Assembly (NCBI GenBank): GCA_963575745.1
Contig: CAUYUJ010007447.1
Span: forward strand, 1 to 64,000
DNA from: Prorocentrum cordatum
Lineage: Eukaryota; Sar; Dinophyceae; Prorocentrales; Prorocentraceae
Direction of reading: 5' to 3'
Length of the DNA stretch: 64,000 nt
Shown: piece after piece, positions 42,378 through 54,112 of the stretch
How the letters are laid out: each line of letters begins with the position of its first letter
Numbering within the stretch: the first letter of the stretch is position 1
Notes under the pieces: model-generated
Database searches by the model: none
What the model was told of the DNA's origin: nothing
What the model saw: the letters and a program-made list of their open reading frames with translations, nothing else
Position numbers and translations under genes: made by a program

Positions 42378-43355
42378 TCCAGAGATGCTTTCTCTTCACT
42401 CCTTCTTTTCCTCAAACGTCAGTAGGACGTGGCGCTTCGCATTGCGCGCGCAAAGGCGTGGTCTCATGGAAGGCCGTTGCGTCGCCTGTGGATTGCAGTT
42501 TAGGATTTTGGAGAAGAAGAGTGAGAAATGCTGGCCTGAAAAGGTATCAGGAGAAGCAAGAAACATGGGGAGGGAGGGGAACAAACAGTCTACATCTCTG
42601 ACTAAACATATGTTTTCTCTCACGAACTTTTGCATAGTGCTTAGCTGCAGCTCTCGTAGAATATCGATCGCATACGTGTCGATGCTATAGGCGATTGTAT
42701 GATGATTTTCTGTGGAATAGTCTGCTTCCTGTCTTCCTAACTTGCCTGTGATCAAGTCCAGAAATTCAGCGTCGGAGTAAGGGAATACTGATTTCAGAGC
42801 AGTCTGCTAGACTGTAGAATGATGGTTTGATCGTTGTATTTCGTGTAGTGGGTTATGCCGCGTCTGCCTGTGGAATTATCAGTTTGCAGCGATGTTAAGA
42901 GACGTGGAGAACTAGGAGCCGGCGGTGAGAACCAGATTACTGCCGGAAGCCTTGTAGAGCTCGTGAAGCGCAGAGAAGTGCTTTGAATACCACACACAAG
43001 TTTCCTTGACCATCAGGGAAAAACTAGAAAAGTGACATTTTCTAGGTTTTATACGAAGTTGCTCCGCCAAGTGTTTGTACGGAATACCGCAGCTACGCAT
43101 CTGATAATTCGGCAGGCTGAGTCGTCATAATCTATTACGTGTCAAGAATTCTGGAGCCATGTAGCCTATCTGGAGCTTCAGTTAAGTTTTAAACAAATTA
43201 TTACAATTTGGAAACATGTGATGAGCGACGGCTCGCCTAATTTCGACAGCTCTACTGCAGCTAGAGCTCAGGACTTCATCTACAGAGCATAAAATACGGA
43301 TTTTTGAAATATATTGTCGAATCTATTGCAATCTCCCAAGAACCGACCCCAGGTA
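42378..43355. other. Mostly unique sequence with one reversed hairpin end
   Basis: No supported gene. A reversed, eroded hairpin end lies at 42,912-42,962. Other frames are short and show no family resemblance. Confidence 0.5.
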
Positions 43356-44079
43356 GCACATAGTCCACCTTGGCCGGGTGGGCGAACTAGCTTCATCCCG
43401 CGCGGGACTTCCTCTAGCCCATCGATGACGAAGATCTCTACGAGGTATGCATCTTGCGAGTTCAAGCTCATTTTCGAGAACGCTTGTAATCTCGGGACTG
43501 ATCTGCGTCTGAAGAGCTCTACGAGGGTTCCGACGGTAACCTGTTTGACGGCTTACCGCCCGCTCCCAGTTTCAAGGATTCGGGAGGTCTCGCCTTCCCC
43601 GCGCCCTAATGCTCCCTCGCGGCCTCGCTCAAAGGCCCTTACCTCGTAGAGCTCTTCGGCGTCGATGAACTGGAGGTCTTCCGGGTGGGTAGGAATTCCG
43701 GCGTGGGGTGTAGCTAGTTGGCCCAGCCGGCCCGGGCAGACAATGTGATGACCTGGGGTCGGTTTTCGAAGATTGAGAGATTTGAAGATTCGGTCTGGGA
43801 GCTACTGTTTTTCTCACGTGGAGTGGGTTGTGCCGCCTTTGCCTGCAAAATTATCATGTCTGTAGCTGGAAGATTATTGCAACAAAAAAGTAGAGGGACC
43901 GTCTGTCGTCGGGATGCATTTTCCGCGATGATAATGATCATGTGCACTCAACTAAAGCAGGAAGCAAGCTACACAGCACCAGTATTATCTGCACATTTAC
44001 TAGGATATGGCGCGTCAGGCTGTTGAATTGGTCCGTAGCTGTAGAATTACTATCATTTTTTTTTTTTTTTTTTTTTTTT

Positions 44080-44113
<34 letters not shown>

Positions 44114-44232
44114 GTTTTAAGCTGATATTGAATTTAGCTTTTTCTTCGAATTCTGAGCACTATTTCGTGCGTCAAGAGCTCTAAGAGGGTCCTGGCGGTA
44201 ACCTGGTTGGCGGTTTACCGCCGGGTTCCAGT
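43356..44232 (+). mobile_element. Mixed A/D-type remnants with two hairpin ends
   Basis: A reversed A left-end block at 43,356-43,445; a right end at 43,513-43,570; a forward A left end at 43,641; a D core near 43,810 (ACGTGGAGTGGGTTGTGCC); T(24) at 44,056-44,079 followed by a CT repeat to 44,112; and a right end at 44,176-44,232. Confidence 0.6.
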
Positions 44233-44700
44233 ACCTCGTAGAGTTTTCCGGCACCGATGAGCTAGAGCAATTCCCGCACGGGATGGAGCTAGTTTGCCCC
44301 CCGGCCCGGGCGTGGAATACCTCGTAGAGATCCGCGGCATCGATGAGCTAGAGGAATTCCAGCGCGGGGTGGAGCTAGTAGACCCACCCAGCCCGGGCGG
44401 ACAATATGGCAACCTGGGGTCGGTTTTTTGAAGATTGTGAATAACTTGTAGAGCTTCCCTGGGAGCGAAGCAGCGAAGCTAGAGAGTAATTCCGGCGCGC
44501 TAGCGGGCTAGTTGGCCCGATAACTCTCGACGGAAGTTCTGCATAACTTTGGTCGGTTTTAAATTATGTTCTCGAAATTCATGAGATCGTTAGAGCTCTA
44601 ATATGCTTCCCCCCACTTTCGATCTTATTCCTGCTCGCCATCTTGATCTCAGGTCGATAACTCTTCTTGCTCATCGATGCCAGAGAGTTCTACGAGGCAC
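44233..44700 (+). mobile_element. Stacked A and B left-end blocks
   Basis: A left ends at 44,234 (directly after CCAGT of the previous hairpin) and about 44,320, then a B-like left end with AACTTGTAGAGCTTCCC at 44,443 and a B head. A reversed A left-end piece closes the stretch (CTCATCGATGCC, 44,660). Confidence 0.65.
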
Positions 44701-45600
44701 TACAAATTAGTGAATTTGACCTTCCAGGGCCCTTCTAGGGGGCCTCTTGGGATATGTTGGAGTACTCGTCGGTCGTCTTGAAGGCGTCGGCGATTGTGAT
44801 TTCCATGATGGAGTGTGGACGACCGGGGTCAGTTGCTGGCTTGATCGGAGCCGGCGATAAACCGCCAGGTTACCGCCGGGACCCTCGTAGAGCTCTTTGC
44901 ACGAGGCGCTGCTCGGAGCACGAGAAGAAGGCTCTCTTCATCAGCTTAAAAAGAGAAAGCATTTTTTCGGCTTTCATCGGGCGTCGACGCCGCCAATGGT
45001 TTTGATTGTTATAGTCCACTACAGACCGAGAGTTTCACTGGCAGACGTGCGATGACCTACTACAGGTGAAAGAAATATTGGGAGCCTGCGGTGTGCTGTC
45101 AACCAGGTTCCGCCGGGCCTCGTAGAGCTCTTTGCACGCATGGCGCTGCTGGGAACACACGGAGAAAGCTTTCTCAAGCATCAGCTTAACAACGCGAAGA
45201 TTCATCTTTTCGGTTTCCATCCGAAGTCGGTTCCGCCAAGTGTTCTGACGTAGTACAGCGGCTACAGATCTGCGTGGACAGGCAGAGGCGGCATAACCCA
45301 CTACAGGTGTGGATAGGATTGGTTTCCGAAGCGTAAAACACTCAAATCTTTCAGAATCTCAGCAAAACTGGGAGCTGGCAGTAAGCCGTCAACCAGGTCA
45401 CCGCCGGAAGCCTCGCAGAGCTCTTAACGCGCAGAGCAGTGCTCAGAATATGAGGAGGAGCGTTCTCGAACATCAGCTTCCAGACTCGGAAACATGTTTT
45501 TCGGTCTCTGTATGGCGTCGATTGCTGCGCGTCCTTTAACTGCAATATTCCAGCTGCGGACGTGAATTTTACGGGCAGACGCGGTAACCACCTAAGTGTC
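44701..45600 (-). mobile_element. Three reverse-oriented hairpin ends
   Basis: Reversed right ends lie at 44,842-44,895, 45,079-45,132 and 45,370-45,424, each followed by CTCGTAGAGCTCTTTGC or a close variant. Their spacing of 240-290 bp suggests short elements in minus orientation. No gene. Confidence 0.65.
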
Positions 45601-46200
45601 ATCTTGGCAGATGCTCTCGGTTCTCTGAACTTAACTCGAGCTACAGATGCGCTACAGAGCTAGCTGTTCGGCGCATCAATCGAACGGGAATCATCAGGAG
45701 CACCAGTCTCTAGTATCTAGATGCCCGAATCGGTCTGCAACCAGAGCTGGAAACAGACAACTATTTGTACTCTGCCCATTTTCCTTTGAAGATGAGGGTG
45801 AATGTCTAACTCAAATCGAGCTTCAGAGCTGCACAGCTGTTCAGCACAGCAATCGAAAGGAAATCATTAGGAACGCTAGTCGGAAGTATCTAGATGCCCA
45901 AACGTGGTCTGTTACCAGAGCTGGACCTCCCAACAATTTGTAGTCTTATTCTCTAGATATGGTGATTTTCTTGACTTTACTGAAGCTGCAGATATGCTGC
46001 ATATCTTTTTGGCATAGCAATCGGAAGGCAATCATCAGGAGCGCTCGTCTGAAGTATCTAGATGCCTGAACTCGTTCTTCTACCAGAGCTGGAACCAAAA
46101 CAACTATTCGTACGCTGCTAATTTACTGTCGGAGATGATCGATATTTTCCCTACTTCGTTGGAGCTGTAGCTGGTTATGTAGCCGTAAAGAAAGAAGTTA
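45601..46200 (+). mobile_element. E-type monomers
   Basis: Three or more E monomers (GTATCTAGATGCC landmarks near 45,713, 45,887 and 46,056) without a right end. They break into unrelated sequence near 46,150. Confidence 0.65.
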
Positions 46201-46232
46201 TCCCAGCAGAAGGTTGCCAGGTACATTCGCCC

Positions 46233-46690
46233 ATGGTATCGAGACGTCTTCTCGTTTTTCTCTTTCTCTCTCTCCTTCGCCCCCTTTGCCTTCTCCTGCT
46301 CGTTCTCCTCCTGCGCTCCCCCTCCTTCTCTGCCTTTCTTCCTTCCCCTCTTCTCCTTCTCCTCTTCTTACTCTTTTTTGCCCTCCTCCTTCTCCTCCTC
46401 CTCCTGCTCCTGTTTCTCCTTATCCTCCTCTTCCTTCTCTTCCGCTTTCATCTGCTCCTTCCCCTCTTTCGCCTGCTCCTCCTTCCCTTCCTCCTCCTCC
46501 TCCTGCTCCTCCTCCTCCTCTTCATCATCCCCCTTCTCCCCCTCCACCTTCTCCTTTTCCCGCTTTCTTCTCCCGCTCCTTCGCCTTCTCCTGCTCCTTC
46601 TTCTCCTTCTCCTTCTCTTCCTTAGCCTCCTCCTCCACCTCCTTTTTCTCCTCGCTCCTTCTTCTCCTCCGCGCCCTCCTCATGAAACCG
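46233..46690. repeat. Pyrimidine-rich CTC/CTT tract
   Basis: About 450 bases almost free of A and poor in G, with the flank GCGCCCTTGCGCGCGCG that also follows the pyrimidine patches at 28,080, 30,780 and 47,700. Open frames here are composition artefacts. Confidence 0.85.
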
Positions 46691-47479
46691 CGCCCTTGCG
46701 CGCGCGGAATATGAGATGCCGCGCCCGCGTGCCCTTCATGTATAGGAAGCTCTACGAGTTCCCAGCAGTAACCAACGTTGAAGATTTACCACTGGCTTCC
46801 ATTTGTTCCGCCAAATGTTTTGATTGTAATACTACAGCTACGAACCTGAGAATTCGATAGCCCGACGTGCCATAATCTACTACAGGTGCAACACATACTA
46901 TAGCTGTGTAGCTCGCTACCTGCTTGAGTTCAGTTCACGAAACCATTCTCATCTGGGGGAACTGATTCCGACGGCCGACGGTTGCTTCTCATTAGCGAGA
47001 GCTGTGCTGCAGCTACAGCCCTAAAGAATTAATCCATGAAGCGCAACGTGATCGATTGCAGGGAGTGGATTCTCAAAACTATTTATCAAATCTCTCGCAA
47101 TCTTCGAACATGGGGAGTCGATTTCGTATAGAACCCGAACATTTGCGATTTGTCAAGCAGACGTTCGGGAATGCTGTCTCCTCGTTGTCTGTGCGCTGAT
47201 TTGCGTGTTGAGAGCTCTACGAGGGTCCCGTCGGTAACCTGGTTGACGGTTCACCGCCAGCTCCCGTTGGCCGACCCGGCCAGAGCGGACAAGGTGGGAA
47301 CTTTGGCTTGGTTGGGCAAACATTGTGAAAGATTTGACAATTCGTTTGGACAAGCAATATTTTCGCTCCACGAGGGTCCCCGCAGTAACCTGGTTGACGG
47401 TTTACCGCCGGCTCCCAGTTGATCTACCCGGCCCCGGCGGACAATGTGGGAAACCTGGCAGTTCCGCTTCCAATTGCTG
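46691..47479 (+). mobile_element. Degenerate hairpin ends and spacer
   Basis: Eroded right ends at 46,745-46,802, 47,212-47,268 and 47,367-47,420. The sequence between is mostly unrecognised. No gene. Confidence 0.55.
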
Positions 47480-47700
47480 CTTGTCCTCTTTCTCCTCCTC
47501 CTCCTTTTCCCTCTCCTCCTCCTCCTCCTCCTCCTCCACTCTCCCCCTCTCCCCTTCCGCTCTTTCCCGTCCTCCTGCTCGTCATCCTCTCTTGCTTCTG
47601 CCGCTCCTTCTCCTTCTCCTGTTCTTTCTTCTCCTCCGCCTTTTCTTCGTCAGCCTCCTCCACCTCCTTCTCTTCCCCGCTCCTTCTTCTCCTCCATGTC
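47480..47700. repeat. Pyrimidine-rich CTC tract
   Basis: CTC/CTT-rich like 46,233-46,690, with the same GCGCGCTTGCGCGCGCG flank. Confidence 0.85.
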
Positions 47701-47778
47701 CTCCTCCATGAAGCCGCGCGCTTGCGCGCGCGGAATGCAAGATTCCCGCGCTTGGACGCCATTCATGTGTATCGCAGG

Positions 47779-47920
47779 GAAGCTCTACGAGTTTCCGGCG
47801 CTGCTCGCTCGTTGCTTCGGGACTTGCGAGACTCGTCTCCTCCAGCAGTCACGCAGCTGGTGCACGGGGGCCCCAAACAAACAAAACCAAGGTTGATGGT
47901 TTACCGCGGGCTCCCAGTGA
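47779..47920 (+). mobile_element. Hairpin end interrupted by 84-bp A-tailed insert
   Basis: The left half (GGAAGCTCTACGAGTTTCCG, to 47,800) and right half (AACCAAGGTTGATGG onward, from 47,885) of one hairpin end are separated by 84 bases ending CCCAAACAAACAA. The insert's last 45 bases resemble the 3' end of the 8.8-kb retrotransposon (CAGC.GTCAC.CAGCTG pattern). Confidence 0.55.
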
Positions 47921-49240
47921 TGTTTGAACGTTAACGTGAAGAAGGTCCATCACATGTTTTGTTTGTGACACTGCAGCTTAGAACCTAAAAGTGTCGCGGG
48001 AAGACGCAGCGTGACGTGCTGCAGATGGGGCGCATATTTTCCCAGCGAATTGTTTCTTAATAGTCTTCGAAAACCGAACCCCGGCTCATCGCTCTGTCCG
48101 GCCTGGCCCGGGGCGCGCCGAAGAACTCTGCGAAGTACAGAGTGTACGAATGAAGAATATTCTCCAGAGTATCATTCACTTTTGATAAGGAGAAGCTCTT
48201 TCGCGCCGTACGCTGATGCACGTGGTTCGGGTTGCGTGAGTTGAAACCTGAACCCGCTGTGGGTTGCTTGGAATCCATCAGTCAAGACCAGAATATGCAC
48301 TTCCAAAGTATGCAGAGGGCGAATCGTTTTTCAGTGATAGTCTGGGTAGCACACGGATCTTACGCGCGACGATTCTTCAGGCTGCGCTCCCGAGCATTTT
48401 CCGTCGGATGGTCTGCTTCCCAGCTCAGTGGTTTGCCTGCAGCTCGAGTTAAGTAGAGAAGATCAGCCTCACCTGCCAAAAGGAGCCTTAAAGCCCCCAC
48501 CCGCCGATGATAGAACTCCGAAGATTTGTTTAATTTTGAGAACAAGATTTTCAATCGACCGCAAGTGAGCATTCTCCCGTCGAGATTAACCTCCCAGCAA
48601 GCGTCGCCAGGAACGTCCCCGGGATAGCTGGCGGCGTTCACCGATGTGATGGGGTCTGCGTTCCGCTGTTGGCCCCCCGCCGCCCAACTGGAGCACGCCT
48701 GCGCTCTCTCATTAAGAATCTGTACAATGACAACAGAAAACATTTAGAAACGGTGCCTGCGGGATCAAGCAGCCCGCGCCGGGAAGCCCGGACGCCGCCG
48801 AAACGATCTCCGGGCAACCCGCGGAAAGACGTGGCAGCTGGCGGTAAACCATCAACCAGGTTACCACTTGGACCCTCGTGGTGCTCCTTATACCTGTAGC
48901 CATGCTCCAGAAGGAGAAAGATTCCAAAGCGAATTGTCAAGTCTCTCGAGATCTCCCAAACACCGCATATATAATTTTGTATTTCAACTTGAAGTCAGTT
49001 CCGCCACGTCTTTTGATAGTACTACTGCAGCTGCAGACTTGAATTTTTTTTCGTCAGACGCTGAATATCCTACGACAGATGAGAAACATCTGTTTCCTCA
49101 ATGCCAATGGAATTTCTTTAATGCAATCTTCGCCCAACCGACCTAAAGTTGTCACGTTGTCCGCCCTGGCGGGGTCGGTCAACTAGCTCCACGCTGCGCT
49201 CGACTTCCCCCTGGCCCATCGTGCCGAGGAGCTCTGCGAG
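47921..49240. other. Sparse region with last hairpin-family remnants
   Basis: A reversed hairpin end at 48,834-48,890 and a reversed A left-end block at about 49,155-49,240 are the last traces of the family. The rest is unrecognised, with no supported gene. Confidence 0.5.
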
Positions 49241-49903
49241 GTTTCTGTAGAAACACAAGCATATTTGTGTTACTCCTATAACCCTGTAGTCCAAAAGCCG
49301 TATAGCAGGGCGCCCGAACGGCGCGGGAAGGCCCGGCGAAGCATGTGGGACCTGGGGAGAGCTTCTGAAGAACCTCTGGAGAGCTTCAGGGCACGCATAT
49401 GGGGAAATGCTTAGAAAAGGGCCTTCGGTAAAAGCTCGAGCAGGGCGCGCCATGGGGTTCCTGCTGGAAGCCAGAACGACCTCCAGGGCTACGCTGCGGC
49501 CCCGCCTTGTAATCTAACAGCCCTCAAGCTTTGTGGAGCTATCTGGGAACTTCCACAACGATCAATCATTGCGAGAAAAACACATACGCTCCAAGTGTCA
49601 AGAAATCAATGTAAATCACCCTGTGTGAAGGGACGCCTTCAATCCAGATCAAACGAAGAGAACCCGACAAGACAGCGTGTACTGAAATTATCAGCATATT
49701 TCGTCTTCAAAACTGATACGATAGGAGGAGCAAATATGTGGCACGCACCTGTTGTACCTACATGACAAAGATACGCAGACGCGCAATGAACCGCATTAGA
49801 GCACATTGGAGCACGCAAGCCGAGCACACTATTCAAACTCACGATTCATGACCATGATGAAAGCGCTGGGAGTCTACGTGCACGCGTCCACCATCGAGAA
49901 GTT

Positions 49904-49904
<1 letters not shown>
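49241..49904. other. Unannotated spacer
   Basis: I see no gene, repeat family or RNA in this stretch. Confidence 0.4.
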
Positions 49905-49999
<95 letters not shown>

Positions 50000-50019
50000 T
50001 ATATATATATATATATATA
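49905..50019. repeat. 92-bp poly(T) followed by AT repeat
   Basis: An uninterrupted T run (49,905-49,996) then an AT dinucleotide run (49,997-50,019). It could be the A tail of something retroposed on the minus strand, but no copied unit is recognised next to it. Assembly length is uncertain for such runs. Confidence 0.9.
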
Positions 50020-50224
50020 CCAAGGCCTCCCTCGGGTACCATTCGGTCACCTTGCCCAACATCGGAGGATTGTGTTCCACACCCCGCGCGCCATTGATAT
50101 CGAAGTCTACAAAATGCCTGCACGAGCATCGGCCTGCACCGAACGGCCTTGAGCTCCATATCCCTGTGCCGCGAGATTCAGACAGCGGTTTGCGGCAAAC
50201 ACCTGGCGATCCCCTTTGCAATGC

Positions 50225-51841
50225 TCAATGTGGACATGAGGAAGATCAATCGGGCGATCTTTCAAACTGTCCCTCATGGTACGATGTCGGGGCCATCATC
50301 CTGAAGACGGGGGTCCCCAGGCTGAGGCTCAACGAGCACCTCGAGCGGCGCAGGCTCATAATCACCCCCGCTGGGGGTGGTCGGGGCAGGTGCCGGTTCG
50401 TGATCCCGGTGGATTGCGTGCCCTTGCTGTAAGGGGCAGGCGCGGTGCTGAACATCAAGGCCGAGAGGCAGGCCGCGAAGCTCACTTTTCCCTCCGGTCA
50501 CTTCTGCGCGGCGTCTCAGAGGAGCCTGCGCGAGGCCTTCGGCAAGAACCTGGGCAGGATCCTGGCACTCGCCAGGGTCGTCGACGCCGCTATCTTCGAG
50601 GTCTTTGCGAACCTGGAGGACGAGGCGCCTCCCGCCTAGAGAATGACAAGAGCGCGCGGGAGGCGCGCGCGGTTGCCGCGCTGGTGCGCGCGGCGGCCCA
50701 AGCGGAAGCCGTGCGCTGCGAGAGGAGGGGGGGCAGCGCTCCCGCGGCTCCGCGCGAGCGAGGCGACGAGGCGGTTGCAGCCGGCGGCCCTCGGCCCCCT
50801 CGCAGCCCGCCGCCGGCCTCGATGCCGGCCTCGCGGGGCAACTGCCGCTCGCGCCCGCGGCCCCGCATGGGCGCGAGCGCGGAGGGCCGTGTCGGGGCCG
50901 GCGCGCGGCAGGGCTGCTGGGAGTGCACCTGGCAACGCCCGAGGTGCCAGGCCCGGCAGAGGTCGCGAGGACCACTCCAGCGCTCCCGCGCGATCGGAAC
51001 GCGACGCGCCACGGCTGGGGGCGACGCGGGCGCGGTGCTCGAGGTGACGCGCGAGTTCGGCAAAGCGAAGTCTGTCGCCTTCTTGTTCGACGCCAGGCAC
51101 AAGAAGGGGCCGCAGGTCCTGGTGGAGTTCGCGGAGCACCGCAGTGCGGCGGCAGCGCTGAACGTCCTGGACAACGTTTACCGCTTCTACCCGGAGGATC
51201 GGGATCTGCTGGTGAGGTGCCACTGGGGTTCGGCGCCCCGGAGCCTCGATGGCGGGTCGGACGGGGCGGGGCCCCGCCAGGTGGCGGGGCCAGTGTGCCG
51301 GGCTGCCAGACCTGCGTGGGCGAGAAGCCGACCGTGATGCGCTGGGCGAACTTCTTGCGCGTGAGGGGCACTCCGTGCTTGTGCCCTCATTCCGCTGCCA
51401 CGGAAGACAACGCTACTGGGGGTGCAACAGGTCGATGTGCGAGGCCTGTCGCGCGGACATCATGTCCGTGGGGGCGGGCGAGGTCTCGGATTGGAGCCGC
51501 GACGGGGCCCCCAGGGCGCCAAGGGCCAGGAGGGCAAGGGCAAGGGCTTCAAGGGCGGCCAGGGCAGCAAGGATGGCAAGGGCCGTCGTGCTGACTGGGG
51601 CGGCAAGGGCAGCAGTGATAGCAGGGGCCGTCGTGCTTATCAGGGCGGCAAGGTCGGCCAGCCGGACGAGGGCCCATGCGGCCCGTCGCTCCAAGGCCAG
51701 GGCGGTCCACTCTCATCGCCTGGTGCAACGCGGGCCCGCGCCCTCGCGGGCGCGGCCGGCGGGGTGGCCCCGGCGGCTGCGGCGCGCGCCTGCAGGGGGG
51801 GCCCGGCTGGGGCGGCCCGGCGTCCTGCAGGTTACTTGTAG
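50225..51841 (+). pseudogene. Degraded or intron-split coding region, possible RNA-binding protein
   Basis: Three protein-like stretches lie on + in different frames. First, 50,270-50,639 (GAIILKTGVPRLRLNEHLER, then AVLNIKAERQAAKLTFPSGH) with a TAA at 50,430-50,432 inside. Second, about 51,030-51,240 (KAKSVAFLFDARHKKGPQV, AAALNVLDNVYRFYPEDRD), whose alternation of strands and helices looks vaguely like an RRM. Third, 51,480-51,841, Gly/Lys-rich (GKGKGFKGGQGSKDGKGR). They may be exons of one gene for an RNA-binding protein, but I cannot define splice sites that join them, and the internal stop argues for decay. The minus strand is also open because of high GC, so coding status is uncertain. 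Confidence 0.3.
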
Positions 51842-52319
51842 CAAGGGTTTTCTTTTTGCATATTGGTTTCTGCAGCCGAGGGCTCGGGGTCGGGCGCCCG
51901 CCCACCCCGCTGCCGCTCCCTCGGCGCTCGCGGTGTTTGCCTTTCAGCTGGGCGGCCGCGAGCGCGCCGGAACGCGCGCGCGTGCGCGCGAGGGCGAGCG
52001 CGCGTGCGCGGACTGAAAGCGACTCGGCACGCCTCGCCGCTTTGCCAAAAAGTGCGCTCCTCCTCTTCCCCCCTCCCTGCTGCCTCCCTCCTTTTCCTCT
52101 TCCTCCTCCTCCTTCTCTTTCGTGAATGCTCGCGTGCCTCACTTCGCGTCGCGAACTCATGGGGGGAGGTTTGGGGGATGACGCCGAAGTCAAACGTGAG
52201 GTGCCGCAGCTGGTATATATCGGCTTGTCTCGTGCGTGACGTGCGCGGGTGGCGCAGCGGCGCGAGCTCCTCCCCTGGCTAGTGCCACGTCAGACAAAAA
52301 TGAGTCGCCCGACAAGTAC
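51842..52319. other. GC-rich spacer
   Basis: Includes alternating GC/CG (GCGCGCGTGCGCGCGAGGGC near 51,976) and a short CTC patch (52,068-52,115). No supported gene. Confidence 0.5.
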
Positions 52320-54112
52320 ACCGCGGTACCCGTGTTATCCCGATGCTTTTCCTGATGGTTGTCCTTATGGTCGTGCAGATGGTTGCTTCGATGATTGCCC
52401 CGATGGGTTTCCGGATGTTTGCCCCGATGCTTGCCCCGATGGCTGTCCCGCTGGTTGTTCAGATGGTCGTCCCGATGGTGGCTCCGACGGTAGTCCCGAT
52501 AGCTAGCCCGATGGCTGGCCCGACGATTTTTCCGATGGTCGTCTCCACGGTTGTCCCGATGTTTGGCCCGAGGGTTGCCCCGATGGTTGCCCCGATGTTT
52601 GGTCCGATGGTTAGGGGGATGCTTCTCCTGATGGTGGCCCAGCCCCGATGGTTGTTCCGATGTTTTTTTTCTGAATTTTGCCCTCAGTGGTTTCCCCGAC
52701 GGTTGTCCCGATAGTTGTCCCGATCGTTTCCGGATGGTTGTCCCGATTGTTGTCTCGACGGCTGTTCCGATGGTTGCCCCGATGGTTCCCGGATGGCTTT
52801 TCCGATAGTTGTCGCGATGGTTGTCCCGAGGGTTGTCCCGATAGTCGCCCCGATGGCTGGTCAGACGGTAATGTCGATGGTTCTCTGCATGGTTGCCCAA
52901 ACGGTTGCCCCGATGGGTTTTGCAATCGTTGCCCCATTGATTGGCTTGATACCTGGCCCGATGGTTGGCCCGATCGTTGTCCCGATGGTTGGCCCGACGT
53001 TCGCCCCGATGGCTGGTCCGGGGGGCTGTCCCAATGGTTGTCCGGATGGGTGGTCCGATGGTAATCCCGATGGTTGTCCCGACGGTTGTCCCGATGGTTG
53101 CCCCAAAGGTGGTCCCGATGGCTGGCCCGATGGCTGTCCCGATGATTGTTCCGATGGTCGTCCCCAGGGTTGTCCCAGTGGTTCACCCGATGGTTGTCCC
53201 GATGGTTGTTGTCTCGATGGTTGTCTCGACGGCTGGCCTGAGGGTTGTCCCAATGGTTGTTCCGATTGTTGCCCCGGTGGTTGTCCCGATGCTTGGCCCG
53301 AGGGCTGTCCCGATGGTCGTCCCCATGGTTGTCGGGGTGGTTCACCCGATGATTGTCCCGATGATTGCCCCGATGGTTGTGCCGACGGATGGCCCGAGGG
53401 TTGTCCCGATGGTTGTCCCCATGGTTGCCCCGATGGTTGTCCCGATGGTTAGCCCGATGGTTGTCCCGATGATTATCCCGACGGCTGGCCCGAGAGTTGT
53501 CCCGATGCTTGTCCCGATGGTTGCCCCGATGGTTGTCCCGACGGGTGGCCCGAGGTGTGTCCCGGTGGTTGTCCCGATGGTTGCCCCGATGGTTGTTTCG
53601 GGTCGTCCCTATGGCCTGCCCGAGGGTTATCCCGATGTCCTGCCCGAGGCTTGTCCCTGATGTTGTCCCTGTGGTTGTCCCGATGGTTCTCCCGATGGTT
53701 GTCCCGATGGTTGTCCCCATGTGTGTTTCGATGGTTGTTCCCATGATCGTCCCGATGACTTGCCCGATGGTTTGCCCGATGGTTGCCCGGGTGTTTGTCC
53801 CGGTGGTTCTCCGTATGGTTTTCCCGAGGGTTTTTCCGATTGCTGGCCCGAAGGTTGTCCCTGTGGCTGTCCCGATGGTTGTCCCGATGGTTCTCCCGAT
53901 GTTTGTCCTGATGTGTCTTGCGATGGTTGTCCCATGATTGTCCCGATGGGTTGCCCGAGGGTTGGCGCGATGGTTGTCTTGATGGTTTTTTCATGATTGT
54001 CCCGATGGTTGGCCCGATGGTTGTCCCGACGGCTGGCTTGAGGGTTGTCCCGATGTTTGCCCCGATGGTCGTCCCGATGGTTGGCCCGATGGTTGTCCCC
54101 GATGATTTGGCC
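52320..54112. repeat. 12-bp minisatellite, about 1.8 kb
   Basis: A degenerate 12-bp unit close to CGATGGTTGTCC repeats about 150 times. Because 12 is a multiple of three, each frame gives a four-residue repeat: DGCP, MVVP or WLSR on +, GQPS, RDNH or GTTI on -. Long frames on both strands are explained by the repeat alone. Variants (CGATGGTTGCCC, CGACGGCTGGCC) are interspersed, so the array is old compared with the 77-bp array. Confidence 0.93.

Noticed and set aside
46214-46860. Pro/Ser/Leu-rich frames in the pyrimidine tract
   Set aside because: Composition artefacts: all three frames are open in a sequence that is almost only C and T.
901-48890. Hairpins as transcription terminators or attachment sites
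   Set aside because: They are fixed parts of a dispersed element family with matching inverted termini and are not placed behind genes.
901-48890. Helitron 3' ends
   Set aside because: There is a hairpin near the 3' end, but the end is CCAGT, not CTRR. Inverted termini are present and no Rep/helicase is associated. Not excluded for distant variants.
901-48890. Introner elements with GTAAG to CAG splice sites in the hairpin
   Set aside because: The implied intron would be under 40 bases, many copies lack the GTAAG form, and no coding exons flank them.
49806-50432. 208-codon frame across the poly(T) tract
   Set aside because: Its first half is poly-Phe from the T run. Only the part after about 50,225 looks like protein and is listed separately.
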